From Pseudomonas lijiangensis (lineage in GTDB: Bacteria; Pseudomonadota; Gammaproteobacteria; Pseudomonadales; Pseudomonadaceae): a stretch of DNA of 64,000 nucleotides. The DNA lies in NCBI RefSeq assembly GCF_018968705.1, contig NZ_CP076668.1, positions 5,281,001 through 5,345,000 of the forward strand, given 5' to 3'. Within the stretch, counting starts at the first letter, position 1. Each line of letters starts with the position of its first letter. Shown here piece after piece: positions 10,112 to 18,801 of the stretch. Made by a program: the position numbers and the translations under genes. Under the pieces are notes generated by a model. It saw nothing but the letters and a program-made list of their open reading frames with translations, made no database searches and had not been told where the DNA came from.

Positions 10112-10438
10112 TCAGTCTTCCAGGAGCCTTTCGATTTCCTGTTCGTAATCGTCCTGCTCGTGAACGCCGCTCATTCTCGACACCTCAGCACCGTTCCTGA
10201 AAAAGATGACCGTGGGCACGCTGTCTACGGCGAAATTTTCGACAGTCGCCTCCGTGCTGTCGGCATCTAACCGAAGAATCAATAGCTGGTCATCGAACGT
10301 TGTCGCAAGGTCATCGATGATCCGGCTGGTCAGGGCACTGTCACTGCTGCCCGAAATACTGAACTCGGCCAGTACGAGCCTGTCCGTGTTGAATACCTGA
10401 TCCTGAAAGCTGTCATCATCAACATTCATAACGCTCAT
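10112..10438 (-). CDS. Thioredoxin-fold protein lacking the CxxC active site
   Basis: A 108-residue protein with the thioredoxin layout: an opening helix (DDSFQDQVF), beta strand LVLAEFSISG where active thioredoxins have VDFWAxWC, strand LLILRLDADST, and the cis-proline strand SVPTVIFFRNGAEVSRMSG. The WCGPC position reads SGSSDS, so no redox cysteine is present and no disulfide chemistry is expected. AGGAG lies upstream of the ATG at 10438. It may be a binding or chaperone-type thioredoxin-like protein. It is convergent with ureC and shares its terminator. Confidence 0.82.
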   Translation of the reverse strand: MSVMNVDDDSFQDQVFNTDRLVLAEFSISGSSDSALTSRIIDDLATTFDDQLLILRLDADSTEATVENFAVDSVPTVIFFRNGAEVSRMSGVHEQDDYEQEIERLLED

Positions 10439-10667
10439 GATTCAATTTCTCCTATGTGATCTACAGGAGCGGGATGTACGCGATACCTCATTCACAAAAC
10501 GTCTTCATCGCCAGTGAGCAACCTATAACCGCTCTCTCACCTCGTCTACCTGTCAGAAATGACAGTATCCGCCTCTTCCAAGGCGTCAGACGGCTGTTTG
10601 TCGGACAAGGCAAAAACGGTAATATGCCCGGCACCCCCTCATTACACCTGAAGCAAGGTAACCGGCA

Positions 10668-11789
10668 ATGCGACTATCTGAATTCATCGTCGCTCATGTG
10701 GATAGCATCGTCGATGAATGGGAAGACTTCGCCAAGACGCTGAAACCGGCAGCCGACACCATGAGCCGTGTCGAACTGCGCGACCATGCCAAGTCGATCA
10801 TGCTGGCGGCCGCCAGAGACATGGACGCAGTCCTGAGCAAGCGCGCCCAAGCCATCAAGGCTCCCAAGTCCGCGCTGAACCTCGATGAAGCAGCCGCCAG
10901 CCATGGTGAACTGCGGCACACCGTAGGCTTCGACCTGGTGCAGATGACCTCCGAGTTTCGCCACTTGCGCGCCAGTGTCATCCGGCTGTGGAGCGAAAGC
11001 CTGAGCGCACCGGAGCCGACTGCGTTCGAGGACATGATCCGTTTCAACGAAGTCATCGACGAAGCCCTGGCCGAATCCACGGCAGCCTACGTCGAGCAGG
11101 TCACCCGTTCCCGGGACATGTTCCTGGCCATTCTCGGCCATGACCTGCGGGCACCGTTGCAGGCCGTCAGCATGTCCACGGAAATGCTGATGCGCAAGGA
11201 ACAGCAGGATGAAAAGACGCGCGCCTATATTTCCCAGATCAAGAACAGTACACGCCATATGGGCGTCATGGTCGCAGATTTGCTGGAGTTCGTGCGCAGC
11301 CGCCTGGGTGCCAGCCTGCCAGTCGAGCGCAAACCCATGGACCTGGCAGTCGCCTGCCGTGAAGCCATCGAAGAAGCCTGTGCCGGGCAGCCGACCAGTA
11401 CGCCGCATCTGAAAATCGAGGGCAATACCCTGGGCGAATGGGACAGCTCGAGAATCGGTCAACTGCTGCAGAACCTGATCGGCAATGCACTGCAGCACGG
11501 AACCTCAAACAATGAAGTCACCGTCAAAGTCACCGGTTGGGAAAACAGCGTGGAGTTGGTCGTCCACAACGACGGCGAACCCATTGCAGAAGAGGCAATC
11601 GGCACGATTTTCGATCCGATGGTGCGCAGCGTGAATCATGACTCGGACACCCGGCAGCCCTCGACCAGCCTCGGCCTGGGACTGTTCATCGTCAAGGAAG
11701 TGGTAAACGCTCATGCGGGCAGCATCACCGTGACGTCAAACATCGGTGAGGGAACCACCTTTACCGTGGTCTTGCCCCGCGGCGTCTGA
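10668..11789 (+). CDS. Soluble sensor histidine kinase with RsbRD-type N-terminal domain
   Basis: A 373-residue protein without membrane segments. Residues 1-150 are helical and resemble the RsbT co-antagonist (RsbRD_N) fold, with HTVGFDLVQMTSEFRHLRASV at about 85-105 (quoted in part: DLVQMTSEFRHLR). The HisKA domain has LAILGHDLRAPLQA (phospho-acceptor His about 158). The HATPase_c domain has LIGNALQHG (N box), HNDGEPI (G1) and SLGLGLFIVKE (G2). No response regulator is adjacent, so the partner is unknown. It ends in a convergent arrangement with cbpA. Confidence 0.88.
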   Translation: MRLSEFIVAHVDSIVDEWEDFAKTLKPAADTMSRVELRDHAKSIMLAAARDMDAVLSKRAQAIKAPKSALNLDEAAASHGELRHTVGFDLVQMTSEFRHLRASVIRLWSESLSAPEPTAFEDMIRFNEVIDEALAESTAAYVEQVTRSRDMFLAILGHDLRAPLQAVSMSTEMLMRKEQQDEKTRAYISQIKNSTRHMGVMVADLLEFVRSRLGASLPVERKPMDLAVACREAIEEACAGQPTSTPHLKIEGNTLGEWDSSRIGQLLQNLIGNALQHGTSNNEVTVKVTGWENSVELVVHNDGEPIAEEAIGTIFDPMVRSVNHDSDTRQPSTSLGLGLFIVKEVVNAHAGSITVTSNIGEGTTFTVVLPRGV

Positions 11790-11793
11790 ACAT

Positions 11794-11820
11794 TCAGGTG
11801 GCCGGTCATCGACCACCTGA
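11794..11820. terminator. Inverted repeat between convergent genes
   Basis: TCAGGTGG (11794-11801) and CCACCTGA (11813-11820) form a perfect eight-base-pair stem with an 11-base loop between the kinase gene and cbpA. No long T-run follows on either strand, so terminator activity is only likely. Confidence 0.45.
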
Positions 11821-11828
11821 CAGATGAC

Positions 11829-12779
11829 TCAATTACCCCACTGACTCCGCGGATCGAAGGCAGCCTTGTCGGCCAGCTTCTGCCAGAGCGCCTTGGTGGC
11901 CTCATCGACCGTGCGAGGCATGACAATCTTGAGCTGAGCGTACAGATCGCCACGCTCGCCTTTCTTGTCCAGCAGGCCATTGCCCTTGATGCGCAGGCGC
12001 TGACCGTTCTGACTTTCCGGCCGGATGGTCAGGTTGATCTTGCCGGTCAGGGTCGGCACCGCGACCTTGGCACCCAGCGCCGCTTCCCATGGAGCCAGCG
12101 GCACGGTAATGATCAGGTCATGGTTTTCCACCTCGAAAAGCGGATGCGGCGCCAGGCGAATGATCAGGTACAGATCGCCATTCTCGCCACCTGCAACACC
12201 AGGCGCGCCCTGGCCCTTGAGGCGGATACGCTCGCCATCCACGACGCCGGCAGGAATCTTCACGTTCAGGGTCTTGGTGATATCCGCCATGCGCTGCCCG
12301 TTGGGGCTGTGCTGAGGGACCTTGAAGCTGACCTGCTTGGATTCGCCCGACAGGGTTTCTTCCAGGAAGATCGCAAGCTCCATCTCCACGTCCTGCCCCT
12401 TGCGACCCTGATTACGCGAACGGCCACCCTGCTGCTGGGCACGACCGCCGAAGATCGAACTGAAGAACTCGGAAAAGTCCGTGGTATCGCCACCAAAACC
12501 ACCGCCGCCCGCACCGGCACGGCTCTGCCAGCCGGGAGGCGGCTGGAAAGGCCGGCCCTGACGCCCGTACTTGCGCAGCTCGTCATATTCGGCGCGCTTT
12601 TCCGGGCTGCTCAGGACTTCATAAGCCTCCGAAGCCTCCTTGAACTTGTCTTCCGCTCCAGCTTCTCTGCTGACATCCGGATGATACTTGCGCGCCAGCT
12701 TGCGATAGGCCGCCTTGAGCGCCTTGTCATCGACCGTCGGCTCGACGCCGAGAATCTTGTAATAATCTTTGAAATCCAT
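11829..12779 (-). CDS. cbpA: Curved-DNA-binding J-protein CbpA
   Basis: A 316-residue DnaJ-class co-chaperone. The J-domain (1-70) has [10 protein letters not shown] and the HPD motif ([12 protein letters not shown]). A Gly/Phe-rich linker follows (about 75-125, [20 protein letters not shown]), then two DnaJ C-terminal beta domains with no zinc-finger CxxCxGxG repeats, which separates CbpA from DnaJ. It stimulates DnaK and, in E. coli, binds curved DNA. The small modulator gene cbpM that often follows cbpA is not seen; the next gene downstream is the convergent kinase. Confidence 0.92.
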   Translation of the reverse strand: MDFKDYYKILGVEPTVDDKALKAAYRKLARKYHPDVSREAGAEDKFKEASEAYEVLSSPEKRAEYDELRKYGRQGRPFQPPPGWQSRAGAGGGGFGGDTTDFSEFFSSIFGGRAQQQGGRSRNQGRKGQDVEMELAIFLEETLSGESKQVSFKVPQHSPNGQRMADITKTLNVKIPAGVVDGERIRLKGQGAPGVAGGENGDLYLIIRLAPHPLFEVENHDLIITVPLAPWEAALGAKVAVPTLTGKINLTIRPESQNGQRLRIKGNGLLDKKGERGDLYAQLKIVMPRTVDEATKALWQKLADKAAFDPRSQWGN

Positions 12780-12935
12780 CTAACGATCACCCATCCCCAA
12801 TATGTCCAGACGCACCCGACGTCTCTACCTATCCTGTCTTGGGGTGGCGTCTGGAGAACTCAAGTCGCAGAGTGTATCCGCAAACGGTCGCAATGGATGA
12901 CAACGCAGTAGCCTTTGATGCAGTTACTGGCTAAT
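12780..12935. other. Upstream region of cbpA without a recognisable gene
   Basis: About 155 bases between the cbpA start and a composite repeat element. I see no coding region and no clear sigma-32 promoter that I can defend. Confidence 0.5.
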
Positions 12936-13078
12936 GCCGATCAGTCAAGGCACAAACAAAACCTGTGGGAGGCAGCTTGCTGGCGAAAAAGTCAGTGAAA
13001 CCGGCCGATACTCTGTGTCGTATGAAGTCGCCAGCAAGCTGCCTCCCACAAGGTGATTCATGACCTTGACTGATCGGC
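12936..13078. repeat. Composite REP element with outer and inner inverted repeats, copy A (143 bp)
   Basis: The outer arms GCCGATCAGTCAAGG (12936-12950) and CCTTGACTGATCGGC (13064-13078) are inverted. Inside them, TGTGGGAGGCAGCTTGCTGG (about 12964-12983) is mirrored by CCAGCAAGCTGCCTCCCACA (13031-13050). A second, oppositely oriented copy at 34678-34817 matches not only the arms but also the asymmetric spacers (CACAAACAAAAC). It therefore behaves as one mobile unit, larger than a plain REP doublet. Confidence 0.85.
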
Positions 13079-13082
13079 CTTA

Positions 13083-14747
13083 CTATCGATTGTCTACGGG
13101 GGTGTATAACCGACCGTCTATGTCCAGGGTTCGATAACGTGGTTCGACAAGCCTGGCTTTACCCGCACGAATCAGATCGGCCAGGTCTTTACCTTTATGA
13201 AACGGGCCATACATTCTCCCGGCCGCTTTCCAACGGCCGTCTGCATCACGCCTGAAGAAAGTCATCCAAACGTCGGAGGCAATCAGCCTCACCACCTCGT
13301 TCTGCCCGTCACTATCCAGATCGACACCCCACATAATGCATTGCACCCGATTACAGTTGTCGCTCCCCAGCCTGGGGTTGGTGAACTGTTCGTGGCCATC
13401 AACACGCTCCCCGATCCAGAGCAGGCTTTGATCCGGTACAGGGATCACCCTGTAGCGATTTGTAGAGGCTTCCAATGCGTCATGCATCCGTGACTTGAGC
13501 ACTTCACGGGCATTGGCATCGATGCTTTGCGGAAGGTGATCAAGATCAGCCATCAGGCGGTCGAATGCCCTGTGCCCCGGCTTACCCAACCCGTTGCGCA
13601 GGTGATCGGCATCAAACAGGGCGGGCGGTGTCGTTCCATCCATCAGGCGTTGTAACTGATTGCGAGCGCTCAACTCTTCCGGGTTCCACCAGGGGGTGTG
13701 AATCGTGACCGTCATCACGCAGGCCAACAGAGCCAGACAGGGATTGGTGAACCGCAGATTGCCAAGCCAGACAGGTCCTGACCTCAAGACCGCCATAAAC
13801 GCTGCCAGACTGTATAGAGCAGCGATCACCACCAGCAGCAGGGCGATGACCCGCGATGGAGACAGCCCGTATTGTTCGACACGCAACCAGATCGAATAAC
13901 ACGCCAGAGCGGCCAACACCGGCAACAGCAGCAGGCTGGCATTGATCAGCCACTTGAACCACTGTGGTGAAGCGTGTTGCTGGCTGCCATCCTGAAACAC
14001 GCCGTTGGCAAGAAATACATTAGCGGCCACCAGACATAGCAATATCGTGGTGGCACGACCGGTCTCCCAGATCGACTCCAGGCCAGTGAACGGCAAAGCC
14101 AGCGTGAACAAGACCACGATAAACGCTGCCAGCGGTGCAAGAAAACGGCACAGACTCAGCAGAATGCCACGCAGCATGCCGATGACTTTGTCGTTCTGAC
14201 GGCCTATGCGTATGCCCAGCGAAAACACCATACACAGGCTGACAATGTTGAAATTCCGGGTTTTGATGACCTCTTTGAACACTTCGATGCCGATCATATG
14301 AAACAGGCTGGCGCATAGCTGCAACAACGACCAGAACAGCCCCGCCAGCAGCAGAGCAAGCAGTACGATGAGGCCATCGTTCCAGGCATGCTGGAACAAG
14401 GTCCGGTAAGGCAGGTGCAAGCGGTTGCCCGACGGCCAGCTCTGGATGAAAGCAGAGCAGATGTAGCCCACGATGACTGAGCAGACTATCCAGTTCTCAT
14501 CCGAGAATCTCAGCGCCCTTTGCAAGGCCCATTCAGTCACCATGGCCAGTATCAGCGCCAACAGACCGGCCAAGGCCCAGGCACCACGCTGCCTGAAGTT
14601 ACTACCCAGCAATTGCAGATTGACCCCGAAAACCAGGGCTGCCACAAAGACAGGCGTCTTATCAGACTCCCAGGCAACTACCATGATGATGGCTTGCAAC
14701 AGGCCTACAGCGATATAGAACGGCAGGGTTCCCTTGAGCACGGACAT
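13083..14747 (-). CDS. DUF4153 family membrane protein
   Basis: A 554-residue protein. Roughly residues 1-360 hold about eleven hydrophobic segments (for example VLLALLLAGLFWSLLQL and AALYSLAAFMAVL). The C-terminal 190 residues are soluble and contain WNPEELSARNQL, DLDSDGQNEVVRL and YRTLDIDGRLYTPVD. This matches the DUF4153 arrangement; its function is unknown. Its promoter faces the divergent hsp70-like gene across about 155 bases, and a composite REP element ends four bases before its stop codon. Confidence 0.8.
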   Translation of the reverse strand: MSVLKGTLPFYIAVGLLQAIIMVVAWESDKTPVFVAALVFGVNLQLLGSNFRQRGAWALAGLLALILAMVTEWALQRALRFSDENWIVCSVIVGYICSAFIQSWPSGNRLHLPYRTLFQHAWNDGLIVLLALLLAGLFWSLLQLCASLFHMIGIEVFKEVIKTRNFNIVSLCMVFSLGIRIGRQNDKVIGMLRGILLSLCRFLAPLAAFIVVLFTLALPFTGLESIWETGRATTILLCLVAANVFLANGVFQDGSQQHASPQWFKWLINASLLLLPVLAALACYSIWLRVEQYGLSPSRVIALLLVVIAALYSLAAFMAVLRSGPVWLGNLRFTNPCLALLACVMTVTIHTPWWNPEELSARNQLQRLMDGTTPPALFDADHLRNGLGKPGHRAFDRLMADLDHLPQSIDANAREVLKSRMHDALEASTNRYRVIPVPDQSLLWIGERVDGHEQFTNPRLGSDNCNRVQCIMWGVDLDSDGQNEVVRLIASDVWMTFFRRDADGRWKAAGRMYGPFHKGKDLADLIRAGKARLVEPRYRTLDIDGRLYTPVDNR

Positions 14748-14902
14748 TCAACTTCCTTATTGAAAACGAGAGCGTGGGCGCGCAAAGCGGCGGCGGATCA
14801 TGTCACGGAAAATGCCGCAACTCCATTCGCCCAAGAACACTACGCAATCGCGATGCACTGACATACACTGCGCGGCCGTTTTTTGACTGGAACGTAAAAG
14901 AC

Positions 14903-16168
14903 ATGAATGACCAATCCCCGGCCCGTGCCTGCGGCATCGATTTCGGCACGTCCAATTCCACTGTCGGCTGGCAAAGACCTGACGTGGAAGCGTTGATTGC
15001 GCTGGAGGACGACAAGATCACTCTGCCGTCGGTGGTGTTCTTCAATATGGAAGAGCGCCGCCCGGTGTATGGCCGCCTGGCACTGCACGAGTACCTGGAA
15101 GGCTATGAAGGCCGCCTGATGCGCTCGCTCAAGAGCCTGCTGGGCTCCAAGCTGATCAAGCACGACACCAGCGTGCTGGGTACGGCCATGCCGTTCAAGG
15201 ATTTGCTGGGGCTGTTCATCGGCGAGCTGAAAAAGCGTGCTGAACGCACCGCTGGCCGGGAGTTCGAGCAGGTTGTGCTGGGTCGTCCGGTGCATTTCGT
15301 CGATGACGACGCCCAGGCCGACCAGGAAGCCGAAGACACCCTGGCCGAAGTCGCCCGCAAGATCGGCTTCAAGGACGTGTCCTTCCAGTACGAGCCCATT
15401 GCGGCCGCCTTCGACTATGAATCCGGTATCAACAGCGAAGAGCTGGTGCTGATCGTCGACATCGGCGGTGGTACCTCAGACTTCTCGCTGGTGCGCCTGT
15501 CACCGGAGCGCCGCACCCGCGACGACCGTCACGAAGACATCCTGGCCACGGGCGGCGTGCATATCGGTGGTACCGACTTCGACAAGCAACTGAGCCTGCA
15601 AGGCGTGATGCCGTTGTTCGGTTATGGCAGCCGCATGAAAAGCGGTGCCTACATGCCGACCAGCCATCACATGAACCTGGCGACCTGGCACACCATCAAC
15701 GCCGTGTACTCGCAGAAATCCCAACTGGCCCTGGGCAGCATGCGCTACGACATCGAAGACACCGGTGGCATCGACCGCCTGTTCAAGCTGATCGAACAGC
15801 GCGCCGGGCACTGGCTGGCGATGGAAGTGGAAGAAACCAAGATCCAGCTGACCCACGCCGAAACCCGCCACGTTCCCATGGACCGTATCGAAAGCGGCCT
15901 GAGCGTGGACTTGAGCCGTGCAATGTTCGAATCAGCCATCGACGCGCAGCTTGAACGTGTGCGTGACAGCGTGCGCAAACTGCTGAGCGATGCAGGCGTG
16001 GCTGTCGAGCAGGTTAACACGGTGTTCTTCACCGGAGGTTCAAGCGGAATTCCGGCACTGCGCAACAGCGTGTCGGCCATGCTCCCGAATGCCCGCCATG
16101 TGGAAGGCAATATCTTTGGGAGTATCGGGAGCGGGTTGGCGATTGAGGCCAAGAAGAGGTATGGGTGA
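14903..16168 (+). CDS. Hsp70-family chaperone-like protein, YegD type
   Basis: A 421-residue actin-like ATPase. Phosphate 1 motif is CGIDFGTSNSTVGW (about 9-22), phosphate 2 is LIVDIGGGTSDFSLV (about 178-192), and the adenosine motif is VFFTGGSSGIPAL (about 374-386). It lacks the substrate-binding domain of DnaK, as YegD proteins do. The ATG at 14903 is chosen because the family N-terminus starts there; the reading frame is open further upstream. No client is known. It ends just before a palindromic repeat. Confidence 0.88.
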   Translation: MNDQSPARACGIDFGTSNSTVGWQRPDVEALIALEDDKITLPSVVFFNMEERRPVYGRLALHEYLEGYEGRLMRSLKSLLGSKLIKHDTSVLGTAMPFKDLLGLFIGELKKRAERTAGREFEQVVLGRPVHFVDDDAQADQEAEDTLAEVARKIGFKDVSFQYEPIAAAFDYESGINSEELVLIVDIGGGTSDFSLVRLSPERRTRDDRHEDILATGGVHIGGTDFDKQLSLQGVMPLFGYGSRMKSGAYMPTSHHMNLATWHTINAVYSQKSQLALGSMRYDIEDTGGIDRLFKLIEQRAGHWLAMEVEETKIQLTHAETRHVPMDRIESGLSVDLSRAMFESAIDAQLERVRDSVRKLLSDAGVAVEQVNTVFFTGGSSGIPALRNSVSAMLPNARHVEGNIFGSIGSGLAIEAKKRYG

Positions 16169-16170
16169 GG

Positions 16171-16248
16171 GAGCTGCAAGTTTTAAGCTTCAAGCTGCAA
16201 GGAAAAGCGGGGCGGTGCTTTTAACTTGCGGCTTGTAGCTTGTAGCTT
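16171..16248. repeat. AGCTTGAAGC/CAAGCTGCAAG palindromic repeat, copy 3
   Basis: GAGCTGCAAGTTTTAAGCTT (16171-16190) with CAAGCTGCAAGG faces ACTTGCGGCTTGTAGCTTGT (about 16224-16243). It is the same family as 4653-4774 and 8260-8353. It lies between two convergent genes, where the folded RNA could act as a terminator. Confidence 0.7.
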
Positions 16249-16293
16249 TCGCGAATAAATTCGCTCCTACAGTAGGAGCGAATTCATTCTCGA
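16249..16293. repeat. Compact REP inverted pair
   Basis: TTCGCGAATAAATTCGCTCC (about 16248-16267) followed by TACAG and TAGGAGCGAATTCATTCTCG. This is the GGAGCGAATTCATTCGCGAA REP class, arranged head to head with only a few bases between the arms. Confidence 0.8.
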
Positions 16294-16298
16294 AGCTT

Positions 16299-17309
16299 CT
16301 AAACCAACCCTTCCTTCTGTAGCTCGCTCTTGAGATACGCATAATAAATCGGCCCTGCCACCACGCCCGGCAGGCCGAAGGCTGCTTCGAACAGGAGCAT
16401 GGCCAGCAGCAGTTCCCAGGACTTGGCATTGATCTGCCCGCCGACGATCCGAGCATTGAGGAAGTATTCGACCTTGTGGATCACGATCAGGTAGGTCAAC
16501 GCCGCGAAGGCCACCCAGATCGAGACCGACATGCCGACGATGAAGATCAGGGTGTTGGACATCAGGTTACCCACCACTGGCAACAGGCCGAGCAGGAAGG
16601 TCATGATGATCAGGGTCTTGGTCAACGGCAGGTGAATGCCCCACAACGGCAGGACAATCGCCAGGAACACCGAAGTGAAAGCGGTGTTGAGCAGCGAGAT
16701 CTTGATCTGGGCAAAGACGATGTTGCGAAACGCACGGCTCAGCAGGCCCAGTCGGTCGAACAGCGCAGCGGCCAGGGGCTTGCGGGTGTGAACGTCCGAG
16801 ATTCGCTGCAAGGCGATAATCGCGCCCAGCACCATGCCGATCAGCATGGTCACGAACATGTGGGCCGCGCCCTTGCCGATCATCTGCAACTCACCGATAT
16901 GCTTTTGCAGCCATTGGCCCAGGGACACCTGAAACTCGGCTGCACTGGCGGGCAGGTAGGCATCGATGAAAGGCGGCAATTGCCCTCGTGCGCGGTCCAC
17001 CAGAACCATGAACTTGTCCAGCGACGCGCCGGGGTTCTCGGCTTCATGCAGTACAAAACTGATGGCGCCAGCGAAAATCAGGGTCAGCAGACTGACAATG
17101 ATGGTCCCCAGCAAGGCCACGGCCAGCCAGCGGGCACGCTCGCCGGAAATCAGGCGTTGCAGCCTTGGGGTCAGCATGTTGACCAGTTCGTAGACCAGCA
17201 GACCGGCCAGCAGACTTGGCAGGAGCTTGAAAGGCAGGATCAGCAGCAAACCGCCAAAGACCAGAATCCAGCTGGCTAACAACACCTGACGCGCAGAAAA
17301 CGTTGGCAT
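16299..17309 (-). CDS. AI-2E family transporter (PerM/TqsA type permease)
   Basis: A 336-residue membrane protein with about eight hydrophobic segments: two near the N-terminus (LASWILVFGGLLLILPFKLL), one at about 65-90, and a cluster from about 155 onward with LLNTAFTSVFLAIVLPLWGI and MTFLLGLLPVVGNLMSNTLI. The GLLPVVGN segment is the family signature region. Members export small molecules or ions; the autoinducer-2 name is inherited, and the substrate here is unknown. Confidence 0.87.
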   Translation of the reverse strand: MPTFSARQVLLASWILVFGGLLLILPFKLLPSLLAGLLVYELVNMLTPRLQRLISGERARWLAVALLGTIIVSLLTLIFAGAISFVLHEAENPGASLDKFMVLVDRARGQLPPFIDAYLPASAAEFQVSLGQWLQKHIGELQMIGKGAAHMFVTMLIGMVLGAIIALQRISDVHTRKPLAAALFDRLGLLSRAFRNIVFAQIKISLLNTAFTSVFLAIVLPLWGIHLPLTKTLIIMTFLLGLLPVVGNLMSNTLIFIVGMSVSIWVAFAALTYLIVIHKVEYFLNARIVGGQINAKSWELLLAMLLFEAAFGLPGVVAGPIYYAYLKSELQKEGLV

Positions 17310-17497
17310 AAAGTCTCAACGGGCGGCACAAAGAAGACGGCAGTCTGCCAGCGTTCAGAGCCGAGGACCAGTGATCCGAAGGCCTGAACAGCAATAGCGC
17401 GACCCTTGACTGAAGAGCTGCGGCGGGAATCAGGCCGGAGGGCTTTATTTCCCGCACCTGAACCGGCATTCGGACGAACTCGTCCCTCGCCGGAAAA

Positions 17498-17788
17498 TTA
17501 TTTCTTCTTGAGACAATCGCTCATGAAGCTCTTGCGAGCATCGCCCTTGAGGGCCTGGGTGGTGGCTGTGGCGTTGCAGGTCTTCATTTTTTCCTGCTGG
17601 GTTTGCGCCGGAGCCGGTGCCGCTTTCAGGCAGGTACTCATGAATGCCTTGCGCTCATCGCCCTTGAGCGATTTGGCACTGGCGTCAGCATTGCAGGAAG
17701 TCATTTTGTTCTGCTGCTCCGTGGCGGCAAAACCTTGGGCGGATACCATCAGACCAACGAGCAACAAAGAAATACCGAGCGTCTTCAT
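17498..17788 (-). CDS. psiF: PsiF repeat protein (phosphate-starvation-inducible type)
   Basis: A 96-residue exported protein: signal peptide MKTLGISLLLVGLMVSAQGF with an A-A cleavage region, then two PsiF repeats. Each repeat has the form KM.(S/T)CNA.A....LKGD.RK.FMS.CL (about 28-54 and 67-94), with paired cysteines. The family is periplasmic and of unknown biochemical role. P. aeruginosa carries a similar gene next to cbpA, which fits the conserved neighbourhood. Confidence 0.88.
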   Translation of the reverse strand: MKTLGISLLLVGLMVSAQGFAATEQQNKMTSCNADASAKSLKGDERKAFMSTCLKAAPAPAQTQQEKMKTCNATATTQALKGDARKSFMSDCLKKK

Positions 17789-17922
17789 CAGGTCAACTCT
17801 CCATAACGACCGTGCCGATCAGCGCAGCCTCAGAAGAGTGTAGTCAAAGATGTTGCGATGTATGTCGAGCCAAGACGCCCCATCGGGTGGATAATCCCCT
17901 CAGGTTTTTTATCGGTTATCCC

Positions 17923-18801
17923 ATGCAATACGCCTTTCCTCTGCTGACCATCCTGATCTGGGCAGCCAACACCGTGATTACCAAGGCTTCATCGCTGGTG
18001 ATCTTCCCTTCCGAAATCGGTTTCTATCGCTGGTTGCTGGCGGGCCTGCTGTTTACGCCCTTCATGCTGAGACCCGTGTGGAAGAACCGGGCGCGGATCA
18101 AGCCGGTGCTGGGCAAGATCGTCATTCTGGGCGTGCTGGGCATGGCGGTGTATCAGAGCCTGGCGTATTTCGCCGCCGGCATGACCACGGCCACCAACAT
18201 GGGGATCATTCAATCCCTGGTGCCGATGATGGCGCTGGGGCTGTCCATTGCCTGCCTGGGCAACCGCCTGACGTTCGGTGCCCTGCTCGGGGCCGTGCTG
18301 TCTTTTGCAGGCGTGGTCGTGGTGGTCTCGGCTGGCAACCTGAGCGCACTCGTGGAACAGGGCATCAATCGCGGGGATGCGATGGTTCTGGTGGCGGCTG
18401 CCGCCTACGCCGTCTACAGCACCCTGCTGAAAAAGTGGCAGTTGTGCCTGCCGCCCTTGCAGTTGCTGTACCTGCAGATTCTGGTGGCAATCATTGTGCT
18501 GTTTCCGCTGTTCATTCTCTCGCCCAGAACCGGCCTGAACATGAGCAACATTCCCATGGTCCTGTATGCGGCCATTCCGACCTCGATGCTCGCGCCCTGG
18601 CTGTGGATGACTTCAATCATGCGACTGGGGCCCAGCCGCACGACGCTGTTCTTCAACCTCATGCCCATTGCTACCGCGCTGATCGCAGCCGCCTTTCTGG
18701 GCGAACGACTGGCGCTCTATCACTTGGCCGGCGGAGCCTTGACCCTGTGCGGAGTCATCCTGGCAGAACGCTGGAAGACCCCGCTGCGTCAGACGACCTA
18801 A
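17923..18801 (+). CDS. EamA/DMT-family inner-membrane transporter
   Basis: A 292-residue protein with ten predicted membrane helices in two EamA repeats: the first begins FPLLTILIWAANTVITKASS, the second around GDAMVLVAAAAYAVYSTLL (about 150). Late motifs are LGPSRTTLFFNLMPIATALI and GGALTLCGVILAERW. The ATG at 17923 starts directly at the first helix; the frame is open further upstream but the extra residues are not family-like. The substrate is unknown (metabolite export is usual). The stop overlaps the convergent lipase gene by four bases. Confidence 0.88.
   Translation: MQYAFPLLTILIWAANTVITKASSLVIFPSEIGFYRWLLAGLLFTPFMLRPVWKNRARIKPVLGKIVILGVLGMAVYQSLAYFAAGMTTATNMGIIQSLVPMMALGLSIACLGNRLTFGALLGAVLSFAGVVVVVSAGNLSALVEQGINRGDAMVLVAAAAYAVYSTLLKKWQLCLPPLQLLYLQILVAIIVLFPLFILSPRTGLNMSNIPMVLYAAIPTSMLAPWLWMTSIMRLGPSRTTLFFNLMPIATALIAAAFLGERLALYHLAGGALTLCGVILAERWKTPLRQTT

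Noticed and set aside
10456..10743. 95-codon frame upstream of the histidine kinase
   Set aside because: It runs into the kinase gene in another frame, has no plausible ribosome site and no recognisable composition.
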